A stretch of DNA of 64,000 nt, taken from Planctomycetota bacterium. GTDB lineage: Bacteria; Planctomycetota; UBA8742; UBA2392. The number at the start of each line of letters is the position of its first letter. The stretch's first letter is position 1. Below, piece by piece: positions 27,989 to 37,700 of this stretch. The stretch spans positions 1 through 64,000 of the forward strand of contig JADZFR010000051.1 in NCBI GenBank assembly GCA_020849795.1, read 5' to 3'. A model generated the notes under the pieces. It was not told the origin of the DNA. It saw only the letters and a list, made by a program, of their open reading frames with translations, and searched no databases. The position numbers were made by a program, and so were the translations under genes.

Positions 27989-29167
27989 CTACTTGCGCTC
28001 GCGGGCGTGGTCGGCGCGGACTGTATCAAGCCAAGCGTACAAGCCGGCCATCTGCTGGGCGAAGTCGTGGGTGTGGCCATCCAGCGGGTTCTTGAAGAAC
28101 GGCGCAAGCTGGGCCAGCATTCCGCTCTCGCCGCGCTGCCATGCGAGGCTCACCAGGCGCACAAGGTCAAGCACCAGCGGCGCAGCCAGCGCGCTGTCGC
28201 AGCCCTGCCAGGTGAACTGGAAAGTCATCTGGGTGCCAAGGAAGCCCTCGAAGTGGATCAGGTCCCAGGCGGTTTTCCAGTCGCCGAGACTGGGCACATA
28301 CTGGATGTCAGTGCGCACGAACGCGCCACCCAGCATTTCTCGCAGGGCCACGTCTTTCTGGCGCAGCTTGCTGTCTTTGCTGGCGGGCGCGTCGAGCACA
28401 GCACCGTCGTTGTTGCCCAGAAAGTTGTTGCCGACCCAGCTCAGCACCTTGAGGTTGCGCGCAATGAACATCGGGCCCAGCACAGTCTTGAGCAGCGTTT
28501 CGCCGGTCTTGCCGTCTTTGCCCGCGTGCGGCAGGCGTGAATCCCGCGCGATCTTGCGCAGCGCCGGCAGCTCGCTGGCCTGGCTTGGCGTAAAGTTGAT
28601 GTATGCGCAGCCCTGGCGCAATGCCGCCAGCGCCGCCAGCAGCGTGCCCGACGCAAACCCGCCGCCTGCCTTGGGCAACGCCTCCATCAGGCGCTCGGGC
28701 GAATCGAAATCAGCGGTTTCGGCGAAGTGGGGCTCGGTGCTGCACAGGTTCACGACAATCACGCGGTCCAGGTTGTTGTCGGCGCGAAAGCGCGCGATCC
28801 GCTCTTCGATGCGCGTAAGTTCCGCCAGGTAGCCGCCCTTGGGCACCGCCCCAAAGCTGAAGGCCTGCACCGTCTGCACATTCTTGTCCACGGCGGTCAG
28901 GTCATCGCGCAGGTCGCGGGCCAGCTTCTCGGGCAGGATGCGCGACTCGCCAAGCTCGACGGCCTTTTCATGCAACGGCTTGCTGCTGACGTCTCCGCCA
29001 CCGAACACGATGTCGTGCACCGCTGGCAGCGTGATGCCCCGAAACTCGGGGCCTTCGGTGACCATGCCGGTGGTCGTGGCGCGATTCTGCGCGATGGCAA
29101 GCGCCCCGGTCATCACGGTGGTGGCGACATTGCCGCGGGCGCCGATGAAGTAGACTCCGATGCTCAT
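27989..29167 (-). CDS. ino1: Inositol-3-phosphate synthase
   Basis: 392 aa. NAD-dependent isomerase that makes inositol-3-phosphate from glucose-6-phosphate, the entry to inositol lipids or polyols. NAD motif GARGNVATTVMTG (about 9-21), INFTPSQASELPAL, and SWVGNNFLGNNDG are family hallmarks; the length fits the shorter bacterial form. Start ATG 29167 follows AGGAG at 5-base spacing. It is 39 bases downstream of a membrane-protein gene on the same strand and probably co-transcribed with it. Two phosphatidyl-head-group enzymes (psd, pssA) occur elsewhere in the window. Confidence 0.92.
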   Translation of the reverse strand: MSIGVYFIGARGNVATTVMTGALAIAQNRATTTGMVTEGPEFRGITLPAVHDIVFGGGDVSSKPLHEKAVELGESRILPEKLARDLRDDLTAVDKNVQTVQAFSFGAVPKGGYLAELTRIEERIARFRADNNLDRVIVVNLCSTEPHFAETADFDSPERLMEALPKAGGGFASGTLLAALAALRQGCAYINFTPSQASELPALRKIARDSRLPHAGKDGKTGETLLKTVLGPMFIARNLKVLSWVGNNFLGNNDGAVLDAPASKDSKLRQKDVALREMLGGAFVRTDIQYVPSLGDWKTAWDLIHFEGFLGTQMTFQFTWQGCDSALAAPLVLDLVRLVSLAWQRGESGMLAQLAPFFKNPLDGHTHDFAQQMAGLYAWLDTVRADHARERK

Positions 29168-29206
29168 CTGTTCTCCTGCCCTTCCATACCGCGCCTGCTG
29201 CCGCAT

Positions 29207-30259
29207 TTACTTCTCTAGCGCCGCAAGCGCCCTTTGCGCAAAATCCCGCCGCTCCGGCGTCTGCGATGCCAATTCTGACGTCGCTTCGTCCGCGCTGCGT
29301 TTGACAACCGGGAACGGCACAAAGCGCTGCTCAACAGCCCCCGACCCGATCCCGCCTTCCCTGCCGCTGTCGCCTGTACCGCCCTTGTCACCTGCCTTCT
29401 CGCCTGCCCCAATGGCGAGGTTTTCAAGACGTGTCGCCAGGGCTTGCCGTTCCTCGGGGCTGGACGGTGCAGTATCCGGCAAATCGGCTGCGCCATGCTG
29501 TATCCGGGTGTCGGCTGTGGCTTCGCCCGCGCGTTTTGCTTCATCCAGCGCGCCCTGCCGCTGGTCGTGCGTCGCGCTTTCGCTGCGCATGAGTTGCGCC
29601 GCCTTGTTCATGGCAGCCGACGCCTTCTGCAATCCCATCGCCTCGGCGCGGGTGCGTGCGTCGCCGGCGTCGCGACCACTTTGCACGTTGATGCTGAATG
29701 CCGTGTCGGGGGCAGCATCCGGACGCGTGCCAGGACCCGCCGGGACATCCAGACCGAACGCCCAGACCAGGGTTGTCGTTGCAGCCAACAGCAGCAGCGG
29801 CGCCAGCACCAGCGAACTGGTTGTCAGCACATGGGGTGCAGGCAGCCGCAGCGCCCGGCCCAAAGCTTCGCCGGCGCGTTTCAGCACCGGCTGCTGAAAG
29901 CTGTCGGTTTCAGCCAACTGCAGGGCCGTTGCAAGTGCGCCATCGTCGTCGCCGAGCCGAGCCTCCAGGGCCAGTGCCGCGTCGGTGACGCCGGGTACTC
30001 GGGTGCGGCGCAAAGTGCCGACCAGGCCAGCCACGAATCCGCAAAGTGCAAATGCCAGCACCCACAGCGGCGCCGACTCGAAGGCCGCGCCCAATGCCAA
30101 GGGCAGCGCTACCAGCAACAGCACGCCGGCCAGTACGGCAACGCTGCCAGTCAGCGCGCCGGCCGCCACTGCGCGCAACGCCTGCCGGGCCAACAGGCGC
30201 AGTGCCACCACGCGCAGTTGCGCGTGCAGCGACGAGCTGGTTGTGGCTGCGATGTTCAT
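29207..30259 (-). CDS. Membrane protein, unknown function
   Basis: 350 aa. Three hydrophobic helices: about 35-57 (VAVLAGVLLLVALPLALG), 65-83 (LWVLAFALCGFVAGLVG) and 147-168 (LVLAPLLLLAATTTLVWAF). Between the second and third is an alpha-helical stretch with EARLGDDDGALATALQLAE. The C-terminal 180 residues are soluble, Ala/Glu/Gly-rich and probably coiled or disordered. The layout resembles the N-terminal part of large planctomycete DUF4175-like proteins, an impression not verified. Its start overlaps the upstream YdjY lipoprotein stop by 4 bases. Confidence 0.7.
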   Translation of the reverse strand: MNIAATTSSSLHAQLRVVALRLLARQALRAVAAGALTGSVAVLAGVLLLVALPLALGAAFESAPLWVLAFALCGFVAGLVGTLRRTRVPGVTDAALALEARLGDDDGALATALQLAETDSFQQPVLKRAGEALGRALRLPAPHVLTTSSLVLAPLLLLAATTTLVWAFGLDVPAGPGTRPDAAPDTAFSINVQSGRDAGDARTRAEAMGLQKASAAMNKAAQLMRSESATHDQRQGALDEAKRAGEATADTRIQHGAADLPDTAPSSPEERQALATRLENLAIGAGEKAGDKGGTGDSGREGGIGSGAVEQRFVPFPVVKRSADEATSELASQTPERRDFAQRALAALEK

Positions 30260-31080
30260 TCGTGCGGCTCAAAGATCAGGGTGACTTGCGCCGGCTGGCC
30301 GCGCTCGGCGCGGGGAATGCCGGGGGCGTTCGGGTTTGGTGAATACACGTCGCTGTGGGTGCCGCTTTCGCGGTCGTTGTCCAGCACGCAGGACGCGTCT
30401 CGCCACATGGCGATCAGGTTGCCCTTCAGGTCGGCTTCGAACAGCGAGCGGTTCAGCTCTGGCCGGAACTGTTCCTGGCTGCCCGTGAACACCCACCCCA
30501 CCATCTCGGGTTTGCCTTCAAGCCGGAAGTCCATCAGCCATTCCTCAACGCGAACGACAGTGGTTTCGCCGGTATCGGCATGTTTGAAACGCACGCTGAT
30601 CTTCACGCGGTCGCCGGTGGGTTTTTCCAGATAACCGCGGCCCATGCGTTTCTCTTTGCCCTCGGCCAAGCCCACAATCTCGAGTGCGCGTTTCAGGTGC
30701 TCGCCCTTGGCTGTGGCTGCAAACAGTGACTCGTGGGTTGCACCGCCCGGGGCGACAAGCAGGAACTCAAGCGGGCGTGTCTGCTCGCTCAGCATCAGCG
30801 CATCCATCTCGACGCGCTTTTCGGCCGGCCAGGCGCGCAGGCCGCCCTCAAAGCTGACATAGGCGGCTTCGCGCTGGCTGACCGGCGCGGGCTCAGGCTC
30901 GATGGGCTTGTTGCGTGGCGGGTCCGGCTGCTTGTTTGCCGGCGACTCGGTGTTGCCAGAGCTTGCGTTTGCAGGCGTGCCAGCCGCCGTGTTCGGGCCC
31001 GGTGCCGTGGCTGTGTTGCCACCGCACGCCGAAAGCAGTCCCAGAACTAAAGCAATCAACACAAGCCTTGCTGGCATCAC
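30256..31080 (-). CDS. YdjY-domain lipoprotein
   Basis: 274 aa. Lipoprotein signal MMPARLVLIALVLGLLSAC with lipobox LSAC, then a Pro/Ala/Asn-rich linker to about residue 70. The globular part has the YdjY pattern: a strand-rich start (AYVSFEGGLRAWP), a block around LEFLLVAPGGATHESLFA and HLKRALEIVGLAEGK. The C-terminal part includes VEEWLMDF and MVGWVFTGSQ. YdjY-domain lipoproteins are common in Planctomycetota and have no known function. First gene of a run with the 350-aa membrane protein and ino1, separated from exbD by a terminator. Confidence 0.75.
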   Translation of the reverse strand: MMPARLVLIALVLGLLSACGGNTATAPGPNTAAGTPANASSGNTESPANKQPDPPRNKPIEPEPAPVSQREAAYVSFEGGLRAWPAEKRVEMDALMLSEQTRPLEFLLVAPGGATHESLFAATAKGEHLKRALEIVGLAEGKEKRMGRGYLEKPTGDRVKISVRFKHADTGETTVVRVEEWLMDFRLEGKPEMVGWVFTGSQEQFRPELNRSLFEADLKGNLIAMWRDASCVLDNDRESGTHSDVYSPNPNAPGIPRAERGQPAQVTLIFEPHE

Positions 31081-31200
31081 CGTCTCCGTTGAAAGTCCCG
31101 ATCGGCCGGACTTCCTGACTTAAATTGAACGCAATTCGACGGCGCAAAGCCTAGCAAATCTTGCGGTTACGTCAGCGCCCCGGGGCTGCATCCAAACGAA

Positions 31201-31228
31201 CAGGGCGCGGGAAAGTTCCCGCGCCCTG
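31201..31228 (-). terminator. Terminator of the exbBD unit
   Basis: Perfect 13-bp stem (CAGGGCGCGGGAA / TTCCCGCGCCCTG) with a 2-base spacer, 18 bases past the second exbD stop. On the minus strand it is followed by TTCGTTTGG, a modest U-rich tail. It separates the motor genes from the YdjY-ino1 run. Confidence 0.75.
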
Positions 31229-31246
31229 GGTGAATTGCTGTGATCC

Positions 31247-31864
31247 TCAGCCTGCGTACCGGCCCATGGAGTCCGCGAACTTGAAGGTCACGGTAAGCGG
31301 TTCAAGGCCGGCTTCTGTGCGGTTGTAGTTCACCCTGGTGGCAGCATCGACCGCCAGGGAAACGAACATCCAGGGTGCCGTGCCGGATGAAGCACCGGAC
31401 AAGGCGTTGACGGCGAAGCTGATCTCAAGCTTCTCAATCTTTGCGCCGCTGTTGATGATGTATTGCTCGACGGCGGCCACGACGTTGTTGAAAATCTGCG
31501 CGTAGAGCGCCTTCTTCTCTCGAATATCGTTGCCACGGTCACCGGGGAAGATGACCAGGCTGGTCAACGTGGCGTAGCTTTCGGGCACGGGCTTGCGGCC
31601 ACGCGCGTCGATGGCAACGACATAGCTGTTGGCCTTGGCGCCTTCATCCCACATGCAGTAGATGGTCACCTGCTCTTTGGGAACACTGGGCGCGCTGGAC
31701 AAGCCTTCGTCCTTGGGCAGCTGCACCTGGTGGTTGCGCTCATCGACTTTGAAGCGCGTGCAGAGGATGAAGAAGATCAGCAACTGGAACACCACGTCGA
31801 TCATCGGCGTGAGGTCCGGGCTTGCCTTCTCCTCTTTGGGCGTGCGTTTCTTTTTGCGCGACAT
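31247..31864 (-). CDS. exbD: ExbD/TolR-family protein, second copy
   Basis: 205 aa. One N-terminal membrane helix with the proton-conducting Asp (D23 in LTPMIDVVFQLLIFFI), preceded by a basic cytoplasmic tail MSRKKKRTPKEEK. The rest is periplasmic and longer than classical ExbD (about 140). With ExbB it would form a proton-motive-force motor that transmits force across the periplasm. It lies 35 bases after the first exbD with GGAGAATCAC before its ATG; a small hairpin (31878-31893) sits in the gap. Confidence 0.88.
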   Translation of the reverse strand: MSRKKKRTPKEEKASPDLTPMIDVVFQLLIFFILCTRFKVDERNHQVQLPKDEGLSSAPSVPKEQVTIYCMWDEGAKANSYVVAIDARGRKPVPESYATLTSLVIFPGDRGNDIREKKALYAQIFNNVVAAVEQYIINSGAKIEKLEISFAVNALSGASSGTAPWMFVSLAVDAATRVNYNRTEAGLEPLTVTFKFADSMGRYAG

Positions 31865-31899
31865 GTGATTCTCCGGTACAGGGCTATCCCTGTGATGGC

Positions 31900-32409
31900 T
31901 TAGTCGAGTTCCTGGTCCTTCATGATGGCGATCTTGATCTTGTAGATCTTGATCAGCGCCATCTGCTCAATCAACTGGCCGAAGTACTGGGCCGGGGCGC
32001 GGGCGTCGCTGCGCACCACGATCATGTTTTCACTGATGCCGTCGGGGCCGCGGCCGGTGTAGCCCGCGGTTTCGTCTACGCGGTCGGCCTGCTCGTTCAG
32101 GATGCCTTCCATTTCCTGGATATTCTTCGGGTCAGGGTGGCCGTGGCAGAAATAGCCGTATTGCTCGGGCAATTCGGCGTCGCTGCCCTGGTCGGACGGT
32201 GCAATGTGAACGATGAACTGCTTCTTGGCCTGCGGGTCTTCGTCGTTGGCTGCCAGGGCGTCCGGCAGCCGCAGGTTGACGTTCTCCTGCGAGGTAATCT
32301 GTGTCACCACCAGGAAGAAGATGATGAGCTGGAACACCACGTCGATCATCGCCGTGAGGTCCACTTCAACACCTTCCGGCACTGCGCGGGCTTTGCGTTT
32401 CTTTGCCAT
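31900..32409 (-). CDS. exbD: ExbD/TolR-family protein, first copy
   Basis: 169 aa. Same plan as the second copy: basic tail, helix with D23 in LTAMIDVVFQLIIFFLVV, then a periplasmic domain containing an unusual Asp/Asn/Cys/His-rich part (QYGYFCHGHPDPKNIQEM) and the ExbD-like ending IVVRSDARAPAQYFGQLIEQ. Two ExbD copies after one ExbB suggest a heteromeric stator. GGAGCTCGTCC precedes the ATG. A 13-bp hairpin separates it from exbB. Confidence 0.88.
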   Translation of the reverse strand: MAKKRKARAVPEGVEVDLTAMIDVVFQLIIFFLVVTQITSQENVNLRLPDALAANDEDPQAKKQFIVHIAPSDQGSDAELPEQYGYFCHGHPDPKNIQEMEGILNEQADRVDETAGYTGRGPDGISENMIVVRSDARAPAQYFGQLIEQMALIKIYKIKIAIMKDQELD

Positions 32410-32420
32410 GGACGAGCTCC

Positions 32421-32450
32421 GGTAAAGGGCGGCGGGTGCCGCCCTTTACC
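32421..32450 (-). promoter_or_regulatory. Intercistronic hairpin between exbB and exbD
   Basis: Perfect 13-bp stem (GGTAAAGGGCGGC / GCCGCCCTTTACC) with loop GGGT, located entirely in the 54-base exbB-exbD gap. No U-run follows, so rather than a full terminator it may slow decay or partly attenuate transcription, giving more ExbB than ExbD; that reading is inference. Confidence 0.55.
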
Positions 32451-32463
32451 CACAGGGTTTCGA

Positions 32464-33207
32464 CTATTGCTGGCCGGCGTAGGCGGCAATCGTTTCGATC
32501 ATGTCGTCGGCGACCAGCGTAATGCTCGTGCCGATCGACTGCACCTTGTTCTTGAAGAACCAGTAAAAGGCCAGGCCCGGAATCGCGATGATCAGACCGC
32601 AGACCGTGGACAGCAGCGCCAGACCGATACCGCCGGCAACCATCTTCGGGTTTACCTGGCCGCCGGGCGCATTTTCAATCTGCGTGAAGGCCTGCACCAT
32701 GCCCGTCACCGTGCCGAAAAGGCCCATCAACGGGCCGACCGATGCGCACAGCGCGATCGGCGACACGTGGAACTCAACCTTGCCCTGCTCGGCCTCGGCC
32801 ATGCTGACGGCGGCGTCCTTGACGCTCTCGGGGCCGAACTGCATCCGGTTCAAGCCTGCGCCAACCACGCGCGTCAGGTAGTTCGGGGCGCTTTCACAGT
32901 ACTGCAGCGCGCCTTCGAGGTCGCCTTCATCAATGTAGTTCTGGAGTGCGCCAATGACTTCCGGCGGCACAATCTTGTCGCGGCGGACGTTCACGAAGCA
33001 CTCGATGATCCAGCCGAACATGAAGACTGAAGTCAGGATGATGGCCAACTGGGTGATAATGCCCAGCGCGCCCGATGGGATGCCGAGAATCTTCTCGCCC
33101 AACGATGCACTACCGCCCTCCTGGGCAAACAGGGCCGGCGCCAGAACAGCGGCAACGGCGAAAATGAGCACGCCATACAAGGCTTGCTTGTTGATTTTCA
33201 CGTTCAT
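32464..33207 (-). CDS. exbB: ExbB/TolQ/MotA-family proton channel with signal peptide
   Basis: 247 aa from ATG 33207, preceded by AGGAGAAG; a GTG six codons upstream is less likely because it would overlap that ribosome site. A cleavable signal peptide MNVKINKQALYGVLIFAVAA...LFAQ precedes the first TolQ-type helix, a layout found in planctomycete and Bacteroidetes-type MotA/TolQ proteins. The channel signature PLMGLFGTVTGMVQAF and a final helix LLSTVCGLIIAIPGLAFYWF are present. It partners the two ExbD proteins downstream. Confidence 0.9.
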   Translation of the reverse strand: MNVKINKQALYGVLIFAVAAVLAPALFAQEGGSASLGEKILGIPSGALGIITQLAIILTSVFMFGWIIECFVNVRRDKIVPPEVIGALQNYIDEGDLEGALQYCESAPNYLTRVVGAGLNRMQFGPESVKDAAVSMAEAEQGKVEFHVSPIALCASVGPLMGLFGTVTGMVQAFTQIENAPGGQVNPKMVAGGIGLALLSTVCGLIIAIPGLAFYWFFKNKVQSIGTSITLVADDMIETIAAYAGQQ

Positions 33208-33351
33208 GAGTGGCTTCTCCTGCACTTGCGGTCGCCGCCTGCCTGTGGCAGGTCGAAGTCGGCGCCCGAATCCGAGATAGTTTCAAAACGGGGGGGTTGG
33301 CAGAAAGTTCGGGGTATTTCTGAATTTGCCGGTCTGCATCTTGAGGCATTG

Positions 33352-33382
33352 CGGGGGTCAGCCCGGGTCGAGTTGACCCCCG
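33352..33382 (-). terminator. Hairpin downstream of the 439-aa TPR gene
   Basis: CGGGGGTCA (33352-33360) pairs with TGACCCCCG (33374-33382) across a 13-base loop, and outer AGGCA/TGCCT bases can extend the stem. It lies 24 bases past the stop codon and before exbB. No U-tract, so read-through into exbBD remains possible. Confidence 0.45.
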
Positions 33383-33406
33383 TGTGCCTTGAATCATGGG
33401 CAGCTG

Positions 33407-34726
33407 CTAGTCGCCCTTTTTGTACTTGGTGATCACCTGCTGGATCTGCGTGACCGAGTCATCTTCTGCCGCCCGGGACTTGGGCAACAGGTTCAGCAGC
33501 TCAGCCAGGTACTTTTCTGCCAGCTTGGCGTGGTTGGAGGCGACGGTCTCGGTGGCTTTGTTCAAGTCAGCCATCTTTGCACAGGCCGTGGCCGCGCCCA
33601 GAAGCGCCATGCTGCGGATTTCGTCGTCGGACTGGAAGATCGACAAAGCCATGCTGAAATTCTTCAGCGCTTCGGCCCAGTCGTTCGCGTTCTTGGCATC
33701 AGCCGACTTGACCAGCCCCTGCCCGACATAGCTGCCCGCTGCCATGTATGCCTCATCGGCGTTGATCCAGTCGCCGCGCGGGACAGCCGCGCTGCGGGTG
33801 TTGTGTGCCGACTCCCACTTGCGGGTGGCTTCATAGAACCGCGCGTTGGCGCCGCGGGCATCCCCCTCTTTGATCTGCATAAAGCCTACCTTGAGCTGCG
33901 CCTCTTTCGCCGCGCGGTTAGGCTTGTTGTCCCCGCGCTTTAGCGCAACAGGAATCAGCGCTTCGTACGATGCGCGGGCGGTCTTCCAGTCTTCTTTGCC
34001 TTCGGCGAAGCGCGCCGCGTTGCGCAGGGCACGAATCGTCCAGTCGTGGTAGATGTTGTCGCCGGACTTGCCGGACAGTTCATCGCAAAGGTCCTGCAGG
34101 CTCTTGATACCCTTTTCGCGGGCGGCGTCGGCTTTGCCCTCCTGCAGCAGGCACAGTACGTATGCCTCAAGCGCGTCGAGGTAGTAGCGATTCATGCCGC
34201 CGGCGTTGGTGACGGGCTTGCCGGTGATCGATGACTTGTAGTTGATCGGCAGAATGCCGGTCGTCACGGGTGCCTTCTCACAGTCGGCAAAGAACTCTTC
34301 AAACGCCTTGATGGCTGCGCCGTGGTCTCGGTTCAGGCGGTGACCCTGGGCGAGGTAGTACTTGCAGGTCAACACCACGTTAAAGTCCCAGTCCTCTTTG
34401 CTGAAATCCTTGGCTGCGGCGCCGCCGATAATGCGCTGCGCGTCGGCAATCAGCTTGGCGCCCTGCCCTCCGGACAACTTGCGGGGCATGCCGTTGAACT
34501 CGTCCATGCCCTGGCCGCGGTAGTTGATGCCGTCCACTTCCCACAGTTTTGCGCGCGCCTCGGCCTTGCCGCGGTCTTTCTGCCAGTTCACGCCTGAAAT
34601 GGTCTGGCTGTCGATGCTGTAGGCCTCGGCGGTTTTGCCGCCCTTGAACACGATTGCCGCCGGTGCTGCGCACAGGCCCCCTGAAAGCAGCAGGGCGACG
34701 GCCATGGTTGCAAGCTTGATCTTCAT
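33407..34726 (-). CDS. Exported TPR-like repeat protein (439 aa)
   Basis: Signal peptide MKIKLATMAVALLLSGGLCA, cleaved around CAAPA. The mature protein is almost all helical, with TPR-like units such as EALKNFSMALSIFQSDDEI, AARFAEGKEDWKTARASYEA and RYYLDALEAYVLCLLQEGK. Conserved Trp/Tyr and Gly/Ala positions fit TPR packing, although spacing is irregular. It begins 19 bases after the 1332-aa repeat protein and is probably co-transcribed and co-localised with it in the periplasm. GGGAGAACCAACC precedes the ATG. A scaffold role next to the ExbBD motor is an inference. Confidence 0.8.
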   Translation of the reverse strand: MKIKLATMAVALLLSGGLCAAPAAIVFKGGKTAEAYSIDSQTISGVNWQKDRGKAEARAKLWEVDGINYRGQGMDEFNGMPRKLSGGQGAKLIADAQRIIGGAAAKDFSKEDWDFNVVLTCKYYLAQGHRLNRDHGAAIKAFEEFFADCEKAPVTTGILPINYKSSITGKPVTNAGGMNRYYLDALEAYVLCLLQEGKADAAREKGIKSLQDLCDELSGKSGDNIYHDWTIRALRNAARFAEGKEDWKTARASYEALIPVALKRGDNKPNRAAKEAQLKVGFMQIKEGDARGANARFYEATRKWESAHNTRSAAVPRGDWINADEAYMAAGSYVGQGLVKSADAKNANDWAEALKNFSMALSIFQSDDEIRSMALLGAATACAKMADLNKATETVASNHAKLAEKYLAELLNLLPKSRAAEDDSVTQIQQVITKYKKGD

Positions 34727-34745
34727 GGTTGGTTCTCCCGTTCCC

Positions 34746-37700
34746 CTACTTCTTCAATGGAATCTTGGCCTTGTCGCAACTTGCGACAACCTGTTTCAGC
34801 AGGTCCTGCAGCTTGGCGATGTACTGCTTGGTGTCTTCAGCCAGGTAGGCCGCTGTGAAGTTGCTTTCGTTGCTGGCAGTAAGGTAAGCGTCCTGGATGC
34901 GCTGCAGAATCTCGGCCTCGGTGACGCCAGCCGGCGGCTTCTGGCCGTAGGCGTCAATCCAGCGAATCATCGCCTCAAGCCACCCGATCAGGTTTGACCG
35001 GAATTCGCCGCGGTACTGGTACGCTGACAGCTTGGTGAAGCTGGCCCACACCTGAAGGCGAATCTGGCTTGCGAACCACAGGAAGCCCGCCTTGTCTGCC
35101 GGCACGCCCTGAAGCACCAGGTTGCCCTTGTCATCCTTCTTGGGCGCGAAGTTGCTGGTGACCTGGTCGACGTACTTCGGCCATTCGATCTTGATGTCGC
35201 CAAGCCGGAACATTTCCAGGAAGACCTGTGCCAGGTTCTCGGCTGTGGCCAGGTAATAGGTCTCGATTTCGACCTGGAAGCTCAGCTTGAACGGGTCGCC
35301 CAGCTTCTTGTTCGTATCGCGGATTTCGTTGAAGCAGAGGCAGCGGCGCAGGTGCAGAGCGGCCTTTTTCAGCTGCTCTTTGTCGCCGGATGCGCGGTAC
35401 AGCTCAAGATAGGCTTTGCCAAGCTGGTTGCGAACCTCAAGCTCGCCGGCGTTGGACGGGCGCCCGATCATCTTGAGCTTGGCATCAACCGGGATTTCTT
35501 CTTCTTTACCGTATTGAGACTTGTTCTTTTCGAAGATGACCTCGAGGTAGCGAACGGCGTTCTTCCAGTCGCGGATGCGCACGTACTGGTTTGTCACCAG
35601 CGTCAGTTCTTCGTCCTTGATGTTCTCAATCCCGCCACCCAGGCCGGTTCGACGCAGCTCGTAGTACTTGAGAATGCGCGTCGTGACCGGGCGGGCACGC
35701 TCGTCAATGTCCGCCGCCATGGCCTCAAGCATCGCGCCGAACTCATAAATGAAAACCGTGCCCGTGAAGAAGGCAAGCTCGCCGGTGTTCAATTCGATGG
35801 TCGTGATCAGCTGCACGAAACGCTGCTTACTTGCGTCTTCCTTTTCGGCGTCGCGGGCGGCCTGCAACCGGTCGAGCAGCGAGAGGTTGTCGCCGCCAGC
35901 GGCCTTGCCTGCCGCGGCTCTGATGTCCTTATAGATGTCGAGCTTGATCTGCTTGTCGTACTCGGCCTTGACGGCTTCGGCCCAGCGCTTGGGGTATGTT
36001 TCGGACATCTCGTTCCAGCGCTTCTCGATGGCCGGCAGCGCCTCAGGCAGATGGGCGGAGATCGGGTTATCTTCGTTTGGATCGAACGTTTTCTGCTTGA
36101 TCCAGACCTTCCAGAAGTGGTCGGCCAGCGCCTTCTGTTTCTCAAACGCGGTCTTGGCGTCGGCGACGCGCTTTGCATCGTCGGGGTAGTCGCGTTCGTT
36201 GACGCGCTTGAACTGGTCCTTCTTTAGCTGCGCGGCACGAGACCCGATGCGCGAGCTGGCACGGGCCATGGCGCTGGTCACCGGCTGCAACTGATCGACC
36301 AGGATGCCGTAGACCTTGTTCACCATGCCCTGGACTTCTTCCTTGTCGTCCGGGAACGCTTCGGAGTAAGCCAGATACAACTGCTCGCAGGCATCGCCGT
36401 CGCGGGCTTCCCACAATGCGCCAAATGCCAGCTTCAGGCTGTGCTTCTGGTAGGCGGTGTTGTCGGCCAGGTGCAGGCCGTACATGGTCCAGAACGGCCT
36501 CAGCACACCCAGCGCGAGATCACGGCCCGCGGCGCTTGCGGCTTCGCGGTCGGCAGGCGGCAGGTTCTTGGGCGGGTTGCGCAGCAGGTATGCCAGGTCG
36601 TACGCGGCATATCCCATGCGCTTCATGTCGGCGTCCGGGTCGCCTTTGCCGGTCGGGTTGGCCTGCATCCACGCCGCGTTCCGGAACTGCGCGACCGCCT
36701 GCATGCCCTCAATGATCGTGGGCTTGTCGATGCCCTCAAGCAGCGGCTGGATGTCTTTCCAGTGACGCAAGGCCTCGAACAGGAAGTATTTCTTGTACAG
36801 GTAGACGGCTTTGTGCCAGTTGGCGAGCGAATCTTTGGTGGCGCCGTTCTGGATGACGTCCCAATGTCCGGTTTCCATGCCCTTCCACATCGACTCGGGC
36901 AGGTCTTTCAGGTCCAGCGCGTGGCGGTTGCGCTGCTCGGTAAAGAAGGCGTCACTTTCACGTTCTTCTTCCGGGCCGCTGCGGTTCATACGCGGGGCAT
37001 TGAAGTCTTCGCTGAGCGTGTAATAGGCCTTGCCTGCGATGTACAGGCTCATGTGGTACGAGCGATAGCGGGCCGGAATCTTCAGGAACAGCACGGCCGC
37101 GTTGGCCCACTTTTTGGCGTCGAAGTATTCGCGAGCCTTCTTGAACTGCAGGTCCAGCAGCGCGTCGCCCTCAGAGATCTCGGCCTTCAGCTTGTCCATT
37201 GCGTCGGCAAACGCCTTGAGCTCTTTATTGTTGGGGTCGCCGATCTCTTTCTGGATCAGGTAGCCGGCGTGGCGCGCGCCGCGGTTGGCCATTTCGCCGG
37301 GGAACTTGGCAAGGCTCTCGGTATCCGTGATCAGGTCACAGCGGCCCTTCATGTGCTCTGGCACCGCCTCGGCGTCGACAAACTTCTCCTTGAAGTACAG
37401 GGTGCGGTATGCGCCCTCGCGATACACCAGCGCAGCGTCGTAAAAGCGCCACATGTTGGAGTAGCTGTCGGCAATCCGCGTAAAGCACGCGGGGCCGAAG
37501 GTCTCAAACTTTTTGGCATCGCCGCAGCTTGCGAGCAGCGACTGGTAAGCCTGGATGTTCTTCAGGTTCACGTTGATGTGGTTGGTCGTCATTTCGCTGA
37601 ACACGGTCTCGGCGCACTTGAAGCGCGTTTCATCGTCCAGCTCGGGCCGGGTCGCCACGTCGGCCAGCACCGTCAACGCATTGCGGCGGAAGTTGGCGTC

